Under the pieces are notes generated by a model. It was not told the origin of the DNA, did not search any database, and worked only from the letters and a program-made list of their open reading frames with translations. Below, piece by piece: positions 33,347 through 44,299 of a DNA stretch of 64,000 bases. Position 1 is the stretch's first letter, and each line of letters opens with the position of its first letter. Location: positions 221,525,501-221,589,500 of the forward strand of contig NC_091245.1 of assembly GCF_042477335.2 (NCBI RefSeq), in the 5' to 3' direction. Both the position numbers and the translations under genes were made by a program. This stretch comes from Ovis canadensis (lineage: Eukaryota; Chordata; Mammalia; Artiodactyla; Bovidae).

Positions 33347-33881
33347 GGAAGAAAAGTTATGACCAACCTAGATAGCATATTCAAAAGCAGAGACATTACT
33401 TTGCCAACAAAGGTCCATCTAGTCAAGGCTATGGTTTTTCCAGTGGTCATGTACGGATGTGAGAGTTGGACTGTGAAGAAAGCTGAGCATTGAAGAATTG
33501 ATGCTTTTGAATTGTGGTATTGGAGAAGACTCTTGAGAGTCCCTTGGACTGCAAGCAGATCCAACCAGTCCATTCTGAAGGAGACCAGCCCTGGGATTTC
33601 TTTGGAAGGAATGATGTTGAAGCTGAAACTCCAGTACTTTGGCCACCTTATGAGGAGAGTTAACTCATTGGAAAAGACTCTGATGCTGGGAGGGATTTGG
33701 GCGCAGGAGGAGAAGGGGATGACAGAGGATGAGATGGCTGGATGGCATCACTGACTCGATGGACGTGAGTTTGAGTGAACTCTGGGAGTTGGTGATGGAC
33801 AGGGAGGCCTGGCGTGCTGTGATTCATGGGGTCACAAAAAGTCGGACACGGCTGAGTGACTGAACTGAACTGAGGTGAACA
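33347..33881 (+). mobile_element. BovB 3'-end fragment
   Basis: Last ~530 bp of BovB from 'aagttatgaccaacctagat' to the terminus. It lies in L2. A 14-bp imperfect target duplication (11 of 14) is tactatctcacata at 33333-33346 and tactacctaaaata at 33882-33895. Confidence 0.93.
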
Positions 33882-33895
33882 TACTACCTAAAATA

Positions 33896-34600
33896 CATAC
33901 TTTCCTTGTTTATATTATTTATATTGTGGATCTTTGAAGTGATGTGACTTAAGGCTTAAGTGGAGAAATTAGTCTTAAAAGAAGTAAGAGGAGTATATCC
34001 ACTGTAACAGGTCAGAAGAAGAATTGGATAAATGCCCATGTAAGTGGGTTTATAAGTCTGGTTGGTTGAGGAGTCTATATACAATTAACTCCATTGACAA
34101 TACTCCTGACTACCTACATATTATCTTCAAAAGGTTTGACCAGGCTGAGCAGATTTCTTGAAACTGTGTTTTGAAAAAATCTTTGATTGATCAGTTTCTG
34201 TGCTTTGTAATCATATTTGAAGACTTCAGCTATTGAACATGATTGAAAGTTGGGAAGATGGAAGATGGCATGGCGACAAGAAGAGAGAAATATGCACATC
34301 CAAGTTCAATGTTTTCACACTCATTTGAGCTTAAAAATTCTCATCAATTTAAGAAGTAGCTAAAAGTTACATCTCTAGATTTAGCTATGATTGTGTCAAC
34401 CCAAAGGTAGGAAACTCTGAATCTGACTGGCCCTATAAAAGAGTCAATAGATAGATAATTCCAGATCACTTTCAGTAAGTAGAAGGTACAGGCTTACAAG
34501 AAAACTTTAGTACCATTCTTACGCTACCACTCTCATGTGGTCATCCAGGGGTAAGGTGACTTCCTGGATGAACAGACACTTAGAGTTCAAAGATTGTGTT
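33896..34600. other. Sequence with no feature seen
   Basis: The first ~60 bases may be the rest of the L2. Otherwise nothing recognised. Confidence 0.5.
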
Positions 34601-34678
34601 TGTTATGGGTTGAACTGTATTCCTGGAACTGTATTCCAATATTCCTGGAGATAATTGTGAACGTGAGCTAATTTGAGA

Positions 34679-34900
34679 TGGACCCTGGACAGACATCTAT
34701 TAACCAGAATGTAGATGGTAAAGAGTCTGCCTGTAGTGTGGTAGACCCAGGTTTGATCCCTGGGTCAGGAAGATCCCCTGGAGAAGGAAATGGCAACCCA
34801 TTCCAGTATCCTTGCCTGGAAAATTCCATGGATGAAGGAGGCTGGCAGGCTACAGTCCATGGGGTTGCAAAGAGTCAGACATGACTGAGTGATTTCACTT
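34679..34900 (+). mobile_element. Bov-tA SINE in the LTR
   Basis: Sense Bov-tA with an unusual, diverged head. Exact 10-bp target duplication taatttgaga at 34669-34678 and 34901-34910. Confidence 0.92.
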
Positions 34901-34971
34901 TAATTTGAGAATATGGTCTTTGGAGATGATTAAGTTAAGATGAGGTCATTAGGGTAGACCCTAATCCAATA

Positions 34972-35181
34972 AGTGCTAAGTTGCTTCAGCTGGGTCTGGC
35001 TCTTTGCACACTATGGACTGTAGTCCACCAAGCACCTCTGTCCATGGGGATTCTCCAGGCAAGAATACTGGAGTGGACTGTCATGCCCTACTCCAGGGGA
35101 TCTTCTTGAACCAGGGATCTAACTCATGTCTTTTATGTCTTGTGCACTGGGGTCTTTACCACTAGCACCATCTGGGAAGCC
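34972..35181 (-). mobile_element. Bov-tA SINE in the LTR, antisense
   Basis: Antisense Bov-tA ending 'gcaccatctgggaagcc'. Exact 9-bp target duplication aatccaata at 34963-34971 and 35182-35190. Confidence 0.93.
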
Positions 35182-35581
35182 AATCCAATATGACCAGTGT
35201 ACGTAGAGAATGCCATGCGGATATGATAACAGAGACCTAGGAGATGCATCTACAAGGTGAGGATGCTGAAGATGGTCAGTAAATTATCAGAAGCCAGACA
35301 GGAGGTATGGAACGGATTCTTCTTCACAGTCCTCAGAAAGAATTAAACCTGCTGACATCTTGATCTCAGATTTCTATCTACCAGAAGTACGGGACAATTT
35401 TATTGTTTAAGCCACATAGTTTGTGGTACTTTATTATAGCAGCCCTAGGAAACTAACGTGGTCCCTGTTCTTCTTAGAACAACTATTGTAAATAGAGTTC
35501 AACTTGTGACCACATAAATTTTAATCTAGTAAAATTTTAAGGTTTGAAAAGTCACTATTTTAAATAAAATAAACTTTCTAG

Positions 35582-35918
35582 GAGACTCCTTTGGTGGTCC
35601 AGTGGTCAAGACTCCCACTTCCAAGGAAGGGGGCATGGATTTGATCCTGGTCAGGGCTTCCCTTGTGGCTCAGCTGATAAAGAATTTGCCTGCAATGCAG
35701 GAGACCTGGGTCAATGTCTGAGTCAGGAAGATCCCCTGGAGAAGGGATTGTCACTCCAGTATTCTTGCCTGGACAACTCCTTGGATAAAAGAGCCTGGCA
35801 GGCTATAGTCCATGGGGTCACGAAAAGTTGGACATGACTGAGTGACTAACACTTTCACTTTCATTCAGGGAACTAAGATCCCACATGTCGCAAAGTGAGG
35901 CCAAAAAATAATATTTCT
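35582..35918 (+). mobile_element. tRNA-Glu-type cetartiodactyl SINE (CHR-like), split by Bov-tA
   Basis: Left arm 'gactcctttggtggtccagt' to 'tggatttgatcctggtcagg'; right arm 'aactaagatcccacatgtcg' to 'aggccaaaaaa'. Joined, these give the common cetartiodactyl SINE consensus order, distinct from Bov-tA. Confidence 0.85.
35657..35864 (+). mobile_element. Bov-tA SINE nested in an older SINE
   Basis: 'cttcccttgtggctcagctg' head through a 'cactttcactttca' tail. The flanks share tcaggg (35651-35656 and 35865-35870). Confidence 0.92.
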
Positions 35919-35924
35919 AATTTA

Positions 35925-36030
35925 AAACAATTTTAGATTTAGAGAAAAATTGCAAACATACTGCAGAGACTTTCTCCACACAGTTTCCTCTGTTGATGCT
36001 TATATTAGTAGGCACACTTGTCACAAGTTG
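35925..36030. mobile_element. Possible old L1M fragment
   Basis: 'tttagatttagagaaaaatt' followed by 'gcaaacatactgcagag' and 'cacacttgtcacaag' resembles an L1M 3' region. Orientation uncertain. Confidence 0.45.
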
Positions 36031-36069
36031 GCCTCCCTGGTGGCTCGGCTGATAAAGAATCTGCCTGCC
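36031..36069 (+). mobile_element. Bov-tA 5' stub, ~40 bp
   Basis: 'cctccctggtggctcggctg' plus 'ataaagaatctgcctgc' is the tRNA-like head only. The element stops abruptly with no tail, unlike a normal 5'-truncated insertion. Confidence 0.85.
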
Positions 36070-38137
36070 CCCATCTACCCTTCATTTAATTCAGGTGCAT
36101 GACTAATGACATCAGTAGTGATTCCAGAATTTTCCTGGTTGGCAGGAGCAGATTCTTGAAGGGGCTCATAAGATAAAGCTTTTGCTTCTCTCAGAATTTC
36201 AGCATTTCTTGGAGATTATTCCATTCCATTTTCAATGAGTTCTATGCCCCATCTCTGGCCCTCCCAGGACATATCTTCAAGGTTAATGTTTAAGTGTTAA
36301 TTAAGCCCAGCCATCCTTTAAGAGATAAGTAAGTAAACAAGCTGGCCATGATAACAAGGTTTCTAAGACTGGACAAAAAGGAATGTTAATGCATCTTTCA
36401 TAATGGAAACAATACATTTATAATCTTAGACTTAAAGTAACTATGGTTACAAAGCCTTGTGCTGCTTACCTTCACTTGATTCCTTTCACTGGGAATCCAC
36501 CCCTGTCATCAGGAGAGAGTCTCCTTGGCTAATGGCCCTCAGTGTGTCATCATGAGAATACAGAGATTAAACACCTTGTGAATAGAGAGTGTAAATTTCC
36601 TTATCTGCTTCAGAAGTGTCTTTTCAATAAGAAAGACTTGGTCAACAAAAGAGAGAGAAGTGTTCTCAGTTTAAACCAACTTTCTAAATTTAAAAAAAAA
36701 GCACCGGTTTTCTATTATACCTGAAGTGTTTTGTTGTCAATGATTACCTGACAAGTGCTTCAAGTCTTTATAACCATAGTCTTGATGTTGACTAAGTGCT
36801 TCAAAAAGAATTTCTGCAGATAATTAGGGTGAAGGGGTCAAGAAGAAGATATTATCAGGATAGAATTTAGAATACTAGATTTAAGACGAATTACTGTAGG
36901 CATCTTCACAAAGACTGTTAAGAAGGTTGGAAGTTGTTCAAACATAACATTAGAAATAAAGCAGGGCTCAAAGTTATGTCTATAATGCATTCTACAGAAA
37001 TGATATAAAATATATCAAGATGAAAAGAAGCATATGATAATGTAAGCTGTGGTTATCTTAGGGATGAGATTATAGGTGGTTTGACACAATAAACATTATT
37101 AATTAAATATTCAGAAATAAACTGTAAGTTTTAAATAGTAATCTATAATCTATTTTAAACATCAGCTGTAGCTTTGGCAGTTATAGAAATGACTCACTGT
37201 TAATCTAGGACACATTCAGAGGAGGTTAGTAAAGGATATCAGGAGCAGTTAAAGCTTTTTCCCTTGGAGAAAAAACAAGAATAAAGTAACATTAAAGCTG
37301 GCTTCAACTCTTCGAAAAACTGTCAAGTAGAAGAGTAACAAGACATTTTCCAAAGACTAGAAGTTCTATGGAGTTTAGCGCCTGTCTTAATTAAAGAAAG
37401 ACGTTTCTAATAACAAGGCAACAGATTGATATTCAAGAATTACTGAAGGCATTTAAGAAGAGATAGGGTGGATATCAGACATGGTTATAAAAATGATTGC
37501 TTCACTGAGTGAGAACTCAGACTGTGGGGTTTTTAAGATATTTTCAACTCTTGGATTCTATGGTTTTAAACATTGCTAACATGTTTGCCCAATACTCTAG
37601 CCCTCAGATCTTGATTTTTCTTTCCCTCACTTTTTCTGACCCCATTCCCACTTCCCTCCCATATTGACAGAAAATGCTGACTTGTGCTAGGAGTCACAGG
37701 GGCATATTGCCCTTGAGAACAATGATAAGAGAGCAGTAAATTCCTTGATATAAAGCCTCCATTTAAAAAAACATAAGTGGCAGAATATAGTTACTTGTCT
37801 GATTCACCATAATGTGTTTTGCACCCTAATGTTAGGGCAGGGTTCCCTTGGCTTGGGGTTTACAGGGCCTTAAGACAGATCAGAAAGAATAAGATTGGGC
37901 TCAGATTTTGATCACTCATCTGATCACACATTTGGACATGACTCATTTTATCCATCTCTTTCTCTATGTCATCAACTTCCACACCATCTTACTGAAAAAT
38001 GGCATAAGACATTCTCTGGCCAAATTTCCCGACCTCCCAGCCCCTTAGTTCCCAGGATGCCCATTGTGTGATCCCCACTGAGTGTGATATCTTCACTTCT
38101 TGTTGGCCCCAAATAGGAAGCAAATACAAATACTCTT
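36070..38137. other. About 2 kb with no recognised repeat or gene
   Basis: ORFs such as 36542-36724 and 37972-38166 lack splice context or domains. Confidence 0.5.
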
Positions 38138-38277
38138 GTAACACTATTCATTTCGGAAAGAGCCAAATAGTGTTAGAAATTCCAAACCAGTAATCAACTA
38201 TCTTCCAGTAACACTATTCATTTAGGAACCAGTCAAATAGTATTAGAAATTCTAAACCAGTAACCATCTATCTTCCA
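38138..38277. repeat. 70-bp tandem duplication (two units)
   Basis: Units 38138-38207 and 38208-38277 both run from 'gtaacactattcattt' to 'ctatcttcca' and align without gaps with 8 mismatches. Confidence 0.93.
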
Positions 38278-38519
38278 ATAAACATAATAGAACATATATA
38301 CATACATATATACAATTCTGGGCCATTTTGACACTTACCTTTACTTGATTCCTAAGATTCAAAGTGAAGTTTCTGCAGAATTCTCCACGCATGAAGTATT
38401 AAGGAGAAGAATGCACCTCAAGAGTGACAAGCCCTAAAAACTCCTGATCATTTACAATGACTTGCTTTACACAATGTACATTACAAAGAATTTTTATCAA
38501 TGTAGATAATCTTTACTTT

Positions 38520-38945
38520 TTAAAATTGATTTCATTGAAGTATAGCTGATTTTCAATGTTGCATTAATTTCGACTGCACAGCAAAGTGGGTCAGTTGTAC
38601 ATACACATATGGATGTTTGTTTGTTTGTGTTTTTGTTTAATCAGTCCGTCATGTCCGACTCTGCGAACTCATGGACTCTATCCCACCAGGCTCCTCTGTC
38701 CTTGGGATTTTTAGGCAACAATACTGGAGCGGGTTGCCAGTTCCTCCTTCAGGGTATCTTCTCGACCCAGGAATCAAACCCATGTCTCCTGCAAGTCTCT
38801 TGCATCACAGGCAGATTCTTTACTGCTGAGTTACTGGGGAAACCCTACACATCCTTTTTCATATTCTTTTCCATTTTGGTTTATCACAGGATAGTGAATA
38901 TAGCTTTCTGTTGCTATACAGTAGTACCTTATTGTTAAAGATTCT
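38520..38945 (-). mobile_element. Artiodactyl L1 3' end, antisense, split by a SINE
   Basis: 'gatttcattgaagtatagct', 'gattttcaatgttgcatta' and 'cagcaaagtgggtcagttgt' lie left of the SINE; 'tttttcatattcttttccat' and 'ttgctatacagtagtacctt' to its right. Confidence 0.75.
38609..38845 (-). mobile_element. Bov-tA SINE nested in L1
   Basis: Antisense body 'cagtccgtcatgtccgactc' to 'gagttactggggaaaccc'. The 7-bp tacacat is repeated at 38602-38608 and 38846-38852. Confidence 0.9.
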
Positions 38946-40280
38946 TTCTTTGTTAATCATTAAAATCCATGGAATGAGTTATATTTCAAATGGGTCTATT
39001 AGTAGGGAAAAAAGCATTCATCAAAACAGAAGTTTGAAAATGGAGAAAGACAACGTTGGCCAAGAAAGAGGAAAGAACAGGTGTTTTATCTTATTCCACA
39101 CTCATTCAGAGTGGAATATGGAAGACCAACACTCTTGTTTTTGTGGATATGTGCTAAAGAAAACAGAGAACTCCAGCCAAGTTGCACAGTGAGTTTCGTG
39201 AATATATGGGGAAATGTTTACTTGCCTTGAATTGAGGATGGAATTCTAGTCCCCTTAGACAGTGAGCCAGATTTTAGAAAGCCAACATAAGCCCACTTGT
39301 ATTGTCTAATCATCCTCTCTTCTGGGAAAATTCTAATTTAGCTAAAACCAGGATTTGGATTTGGCCTAGCTATAAATTAAAAGAATACTACATGGCTATG
39401 CAGCTCTGTTCAAGAGTTTATTTGCTCTTACATTAAAAAATAACTCAAGTTACTCTCAAAGGATTCATTAAAAACCTGATTTCTCCACTTTATAGCTATT
39501 TTGCCTGGCAGATGGGATCTGGTTTTTTCCTTATGTTGCATTTTTCGAACTAAGTCTTTATGGTGAGATAGCAGTATTCTCTCCCGCCAACAAAAAAGCC
39601 ACATGAATATTTCAATAAAATTGCATTATTTGGCATCTACTGTCCACATATGTTCATTTGGCTATTGCTTGTCCAAGCCAATTATAGCCACAAGGGGAAT
39701 GAGTGTTTGAAATTTAAACAAGGAGCTCTAAATTTTGTAAGAGAGAAGAGGCCCCCTGACAGGTAGATCAGTCTCTAATTCATTTTTAATGCAGTTGACA
39801 ATTCCATAAATCATTGTTTCCCTCCAGTACATGCCAGCTTCTGTGCTGTAGAAGCCTGAAAAGAAAACTTCTTTATACATTTGGGTGGGTGGGGGGTGGA
39901 TTGGACTAAGTTAGACTCTTTGAATGGGCCTTTAAGGAGGAATAACTTCACCATGCAGAGAATGAAGAGTATTTCAAGCAGAGGGAAAGGCATGAAGGCG
40001 TGTAATGAGTTCAAGGGTAGAGCTAGGATACAGATACATAAGTTGGAAGGGGCTGGTAGAGGTGATGGATTTCTTGGTACAAAAAAACCATCATCAAAAG
40101 TTTGAAAATAAGGAATGTTAAGTTCTATCCCTATCAGTCCTAAGAAATGGAGTATTACATTCCCACAATTGTGAAAAGAAAACCTGTTTCCACTTTCCAC
40201 CAAAGAATGCCTGTAAGGTCTGAAGTTAAGTGATAAACAGGGCCAAGAGATATTTGGAAATACTATTGTCACTTAAGAGC
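38946..40280. other. Mostly unannotated sequence
   Basis: 39930-40110 may contain a weak antisense L2 piece ('gcagagggaaaggcatgaag'). Two ORFs (38911-39192 +, 39811-40272 -, the latter 153 codons) have no domain. The larger runs into the SINE junction and is not supported. Confidence 0.45.
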
Positions 40281-40286
40281 CAAAAT

Positions 40287-40501
40287 GGGCTTCCCTGGTG
40301 GCTCAGTGGTAAATAATCTTCCTGCTGAGGCAGGAGACTTGGGTTTGATCCCTGGTTTGGGAAGATTCCCTGGAGAAGGAAATGGCAACCCACTCCAGTA
40401 TTCTTGCCTGGCAGACCCCATGAACAGAGAGCCTGGAGGGCTGCAGTTTATGGGGTCACAATGAGTCAGATACAACTTAGCAACTAAACAACAACAAGAA
40501 A
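40287..40501 (+). mobile_element. Bov-tA SINE
   Basis: 'gggcttccctggtggctcag' head and a 'caactaaacaacaacaag' tail. The flanks share caaaat (40281-40286 and 40502-40507). Confidence 0.93.
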
Positions 40502-40884
40502 CAAAATATGCAGTGCCTAAGTTAAATCACCCTAGGGATTTTTTTTTTTTTTCATTCTATTTTTAAGAACCTGGTTGGGAATTAGGAGAGAACAAGGTAC
40601 AGTTAAATTAGTGTGATTGTTCTTTGTTGAAAGTTAAGGTCACTCAGAGATACCATTTGCTTAATCATTGCCTATACACATGTCAAAAAAAAAAATCACA
40701 CACACACACATCTTTTTACATGCTAAAAATGATGGTGGTTGAAAATGTGACTAAATCATGTGTCTTGATTAGAATCTGGAGTATGAACCTACTCTCATAG
40801 ATTTTATTACTTTATCAAATTTTCAGCTATAGATTTCATCCTATATGGTAGTGCTTTAGAATCACACGCATAATATAGACAAGA
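40502..40884. other. No gene; poly(T) and a short CA run
   Basis: T-run near 40540-40552 and (CA)n near 40698-40711. Confidence 0.55.
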
Positions 40885-41115
40885 GTTTGGCCCCCAGAAT
40901 CAGGCAAACCTGAGCTCTGTCTACTTATGAGCCCTATGACCTCAACAGTGATTAGATTCCTTTAGTTCTCAACTTTCTGAACTGTTATTAATTAAAAGAA
41001 AAATCAGATGCAAACTCATATCTACCAAATAACTATTGTGAAGATTAAGTAAAATGTTTGAAAATGCTTACTGTGGTGTCTGGTGTATATTAAGAACTTG
41101 ATAAATGTCATTAAC
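40885..41115 (+). mobile_element. MIR SINE, nearly full length
   Basis: 'ccagaatcaggcaaacctga', 'ctacttatgagccctatgac', 'actattgtgaagattaagta', 'aaaatgcttactgtggtgtc' and a 'gataaatgtcattaacc' end follow MIR from head to tail. Confidence 0.75.
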
Positions 41116-42180
41116 CAATTATATAATTATTATTATTATCCAAAGAAAAACACTCACAGTTTGAAAAGAAACATCTGTAGAAACCATTTTATCTATACAC
41201 CGAAACAGTTGATTCACTGCATTTTTCTTGATTAAATAATAATGAAAAGGGTAATAATAACATACATATAATACTTCAGTGTTTAAGAATATTCCCTTAT
41301 GAACAAATAATTTGGCACTAACTCTGTGAGTTAGAAAAGATAAAATATTTTTATTTTTTACAAAGAAGGAAAAAAAAAAGAAATCAGGATATAATATCCA
41401 AGAGAAAAAGAGTCTATAAAAGTCACAACAAAACAAAGAGATTAAGGGGGAAGAAAAGCCTCTTAAAATGATTAATTTGTCATAGCAAACACTTTCAAAT
41501 AATCAGAGTGGAGAAAACAGTGTCAGTCAATGGACTGACATTGTGAAATTGACTGATGGGGATCTAACAAGTGTCAGATTTATTTAACTTTTTTAAATTG
41601 CTAGTTATTGATTTCTCAAGTTTAAATGACTCTTTCCAAAATTAATATTTCATTTGCGTTTATTACTCTTAACAAATACATTATTGCAAAGAAAATATAA
41701 AAACATTCATTTAAAATAAGCACCATTTTCATAATACACAAGTTTGTTTTTAAAAAACACATTGAGGAAAGTTTTATGTTCTCTCTTTTAAAAATCATAT
41801 ATTTATAAGTTGAATACAGTCACCATCTTTATCTATCATTTAAATTATTGATCAACAAACCATAATATAGACTTTGGAATAATGGCGCTCAAATTATACA
41901 ATGGTGGGCTGAAAATTTGAAAAACGGTTCCGCTGGTTAATTAAATATAGTCAATCTTTCCTCCAGTTCACATATGATTAAATTTTTTAACCTAGATTTT
42001 TTTATTATATTCACCAAGAAAAGTTTTCCTTTAAAAAACTGACACCTGATAATTGTTGATTCTGACAAAGTGAATGTCCAAGTATCATAAAATATGTATT
42101 AATAGAAGTCCTTAGAAAGGTGACTGCGCCTTATTGTACAGTTAATAAATATGGTCATATATATTCATGTCTGTGATTTT
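41116..42180. other. AT-rich sequence with no feature seen
   Basis: The 105-codon minus ORF at 41119-41436 is Phe/Tyr/Ile-rich translation of AT-rich DNA. Not supported. Confidence 0.5.
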
Positions 42181-42189
42181 TGTATCACA

Positions 42190-42405
42190 CTTCCCAGGTG
42201 GTGCTAGTGGTAAAGAATCTGCCTGTCAATGCAGGAGATGTAAGAGACATAGGTGTGTTCCCCGGGTTGGGAGGATCCCCTGGAGGAGGGCATGGCAACC
42301 CATTCCAGTTTTCTTACTTGGAGAATCCCATGAACAGAGGAACCTGGAGGGCTAGAGTCTGTAGGATTGCAAAGAGTTGGATATGACTGAAGCAACTTAG
42401 CACAC
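42190..42405 (+). mobile_element. Bov-tA SINE (variant head)
   Basis: 'cttcccaggtggtgctagtg' head and 'gaagcaacttagcacacaca' tail, the same variant as at 32573. Confidence 0.93.
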
Positions 42406-42782
42406 ACATATCTGTAATAAAGTTATGGTTTCTCTAAGAAATACTGATTCCAAGCCGTGTACTATGATCAAATATCTTAATAATTTATATTCTGTCATGA
42501 TCATCATGATATTCAGATGCTTCCTGATCAAATTTTATGACAATTGCTTTAGAAGTATACACATATTCACTTTTATTTAATTACTCTAAATTTCCTTGAA
42601 TATATCTTTGTTGAGTAAGTATAATACAGGCGGTACAATTGGCTGGTTAAAAATATGTGGAGTAGATCCATTGTTATCACCAGGGTTTCCATTTCAAGTG
42701 CTCTCACACTGATGAAAAGAAGATACTTTCCTTATGGCTACAAATGGAGGTGTTACTAATAATGGTTCGCAGAGTTTTCTTT
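42406..42782. other. Sequence with no feature seen
   Basis: No repeat or exon recognised. Confidence 0.5.
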
Positions 42783-42789
42783 GGTACTT

Positions 42790-43795
42790 CAGTTCAGTTC
42801 AGTTCATTTCAGTCGCTCAGTCGTGTCCAACTCTTTGTGACCCAATGAATCGCAGCACACCAGGCCTCCCTGTCCATCACCAACTCCTGGAGTTCACTCA
42901 AACTCATGTCCATTGAGTCGGTGATGCCATCCAGCCATCTCATCCTCTGTCATCCCCTTCTCCTCCTGCCCCCAATCCCTCCCAGCATCAAAGATTTTTC
43001 CAATGAGTCAACTCTTTACATGAGGTGGCCAAAGAACTGGAGTTTCAGTTTTAGCATCATTCCTTCCAATGAACACCCAGGACTGATCTCCTTTAGAATG
43101 GACTGGTTGGATCTCCTTGCAGTCCAAGGGATTCTCAAGTCTTCTCCAACACCACAGTTCAAAAGCATAAAATCTTCAGCACTCAGCTTTCTTCACAGTC
43201 CAACTCTCACATCCATACACGACTACTGGAAAAACCATAGCCTTGACTAGATGGACCTTTGTTGGCAAAATGTCTCTGCTTTTCAATATGCTATCTAGGT
43301 TGGTCATAACTTTCCTTCCAAGGAGTAAGTGTCTTTTAATTTCATGGCTGCAGTCACCATCTGCAGTGATTTTGGAGCCCTGAAAAATAAAGTCTGACAC
43401 TGTTTCCACTGTTTCCCCATCTAGTTCCCATGAAGTGACGGGACCAGATGCCATGATCTTCATTTTCTGAATGTTGAGCTTTAAGCCAACTTTTTCACTG
43501 TCCACTTTCACTTTCATCAAGAGGCTTTTTAGCTCCTCTTCACTTTCTGCCATAAGGGTGGTGTCATCTGCATATCTGAGGTTATTGATATTTCTCCCAA
43601 CAATCTTGTTTCCAGCTTGTGCTGCTTCCAGCCCAGCATTTCTCATGATATACTCTGCATATAAGTTAAATAAGCAGGGTGACAATATACAGCCTTGACG
43701 TACTTCTTTTCCTATTTGGAACCAGTCTGTTGTTCCATGTCCAGTTCTAACTGTTGCTTCCTGACCTGCATATAGGTTTCTCAAGAGGCAGGTCA
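42790..43795 (-). mobile_element. BovB LINE 3' kilobase, antisense
   Basis: Extends from the reversed 3' terminus to the RT palm ('ctcaagaggcaggtcagg'). It is a separate insertion from the BovB beginning at 43932, because ~130 bp of unrelated AT-rich DNA lies between them and it has its own 7-bp flank duplication, ggtactt (42783-42789 and 43796-43802). Confidence 0.92.
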
Positions 43796-43797
43796 GG
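43176..43797 (-). pseudogene. BovB reverse-transcriptase palm/thumb remnant
   Basis: Open from LTCLLRNLYAGQEATVRTGHG through VRQGCILSPCLFNLYAEYIM, NNLRYADDTTLMAE (catalytic Asp pair present) and KITADGDCSHEIKRHLLLGR to a stop at the decayed 'aagctgagtgctgaag'. The fingers are absent because of truncation. The frame continues upstream past the insertion edge into unrelated DNA and then into another BovB, producing a 299-codon chance fusion. Confidence 0.85.
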
Positions 43798-44299
43798 TAC
43801 TTACAGAAACTTAAAAGAATTACATATATAAACTTAAATGTCTGTGTGATTTGAATATAGGAATTGAGCTTTTCGTTACATAAATAGCTATGGCAAATTA
43901 TGCTTGTTATTTGTAGATTAAACTGTTTTTTGCCTGAAGTGTTCCCTTGGTATCTAATTTTTTTGAAGCGATCTCTAGTCTTTCCCATTCTGTTGTTTTC
44001 CTCTATTTCTTTGCTTTGATCACTGGGGAAGGCTTTCATTTCTCTCCTTGCTATTCTTTGGAACTCTGCATTCAAATGGGTATATCTTTCCTTTTCTCTT
44101 TGGCCTCTGGCTTCCCCTTCTTTCTGAGCTATTTGTAAAGACTCCTCAGAGAACCATTTTGCCTTTATGCATTTCTTTTTCTTGGGGATGGTCTAGATCC
44201 TTGCCTCTTGTACAATGTCACAAACCTCCATCCATAGTTCTTTGGCACTCTTTCAGATCTAAGCCCTTGATTCTATTTGTCACTTCCACTGTATAATTG

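Larger units (their letters stand above)
34601..35457 (+). mobile_element. LTR, ERVL-MaLR (MLT1-type), carrying two SINEs
   Basis: LTR segments 34601-34678, 34901-34971 and 35182-35457 join in order: 'tgttatgggttgaactgtat', 'agttaagatgaggtcattag', 'gaccctaatccaatatgacc', 'gaagccagacaggaggtatg', 'ctgctgacatcttgatctca', 'tgtttaagccacatagtttg', 'agccctaggaaactaac'. Two Bov-tA elements in opposite orientations broke it. No retroviral genes. Confidence 0.85.

Noticed and set aside
39811..40272. 153-codon minus-strand ORF
   Set aside because: No domain, no start context or splice sites; it abuts a SINE and covers a possible L2 remnant.
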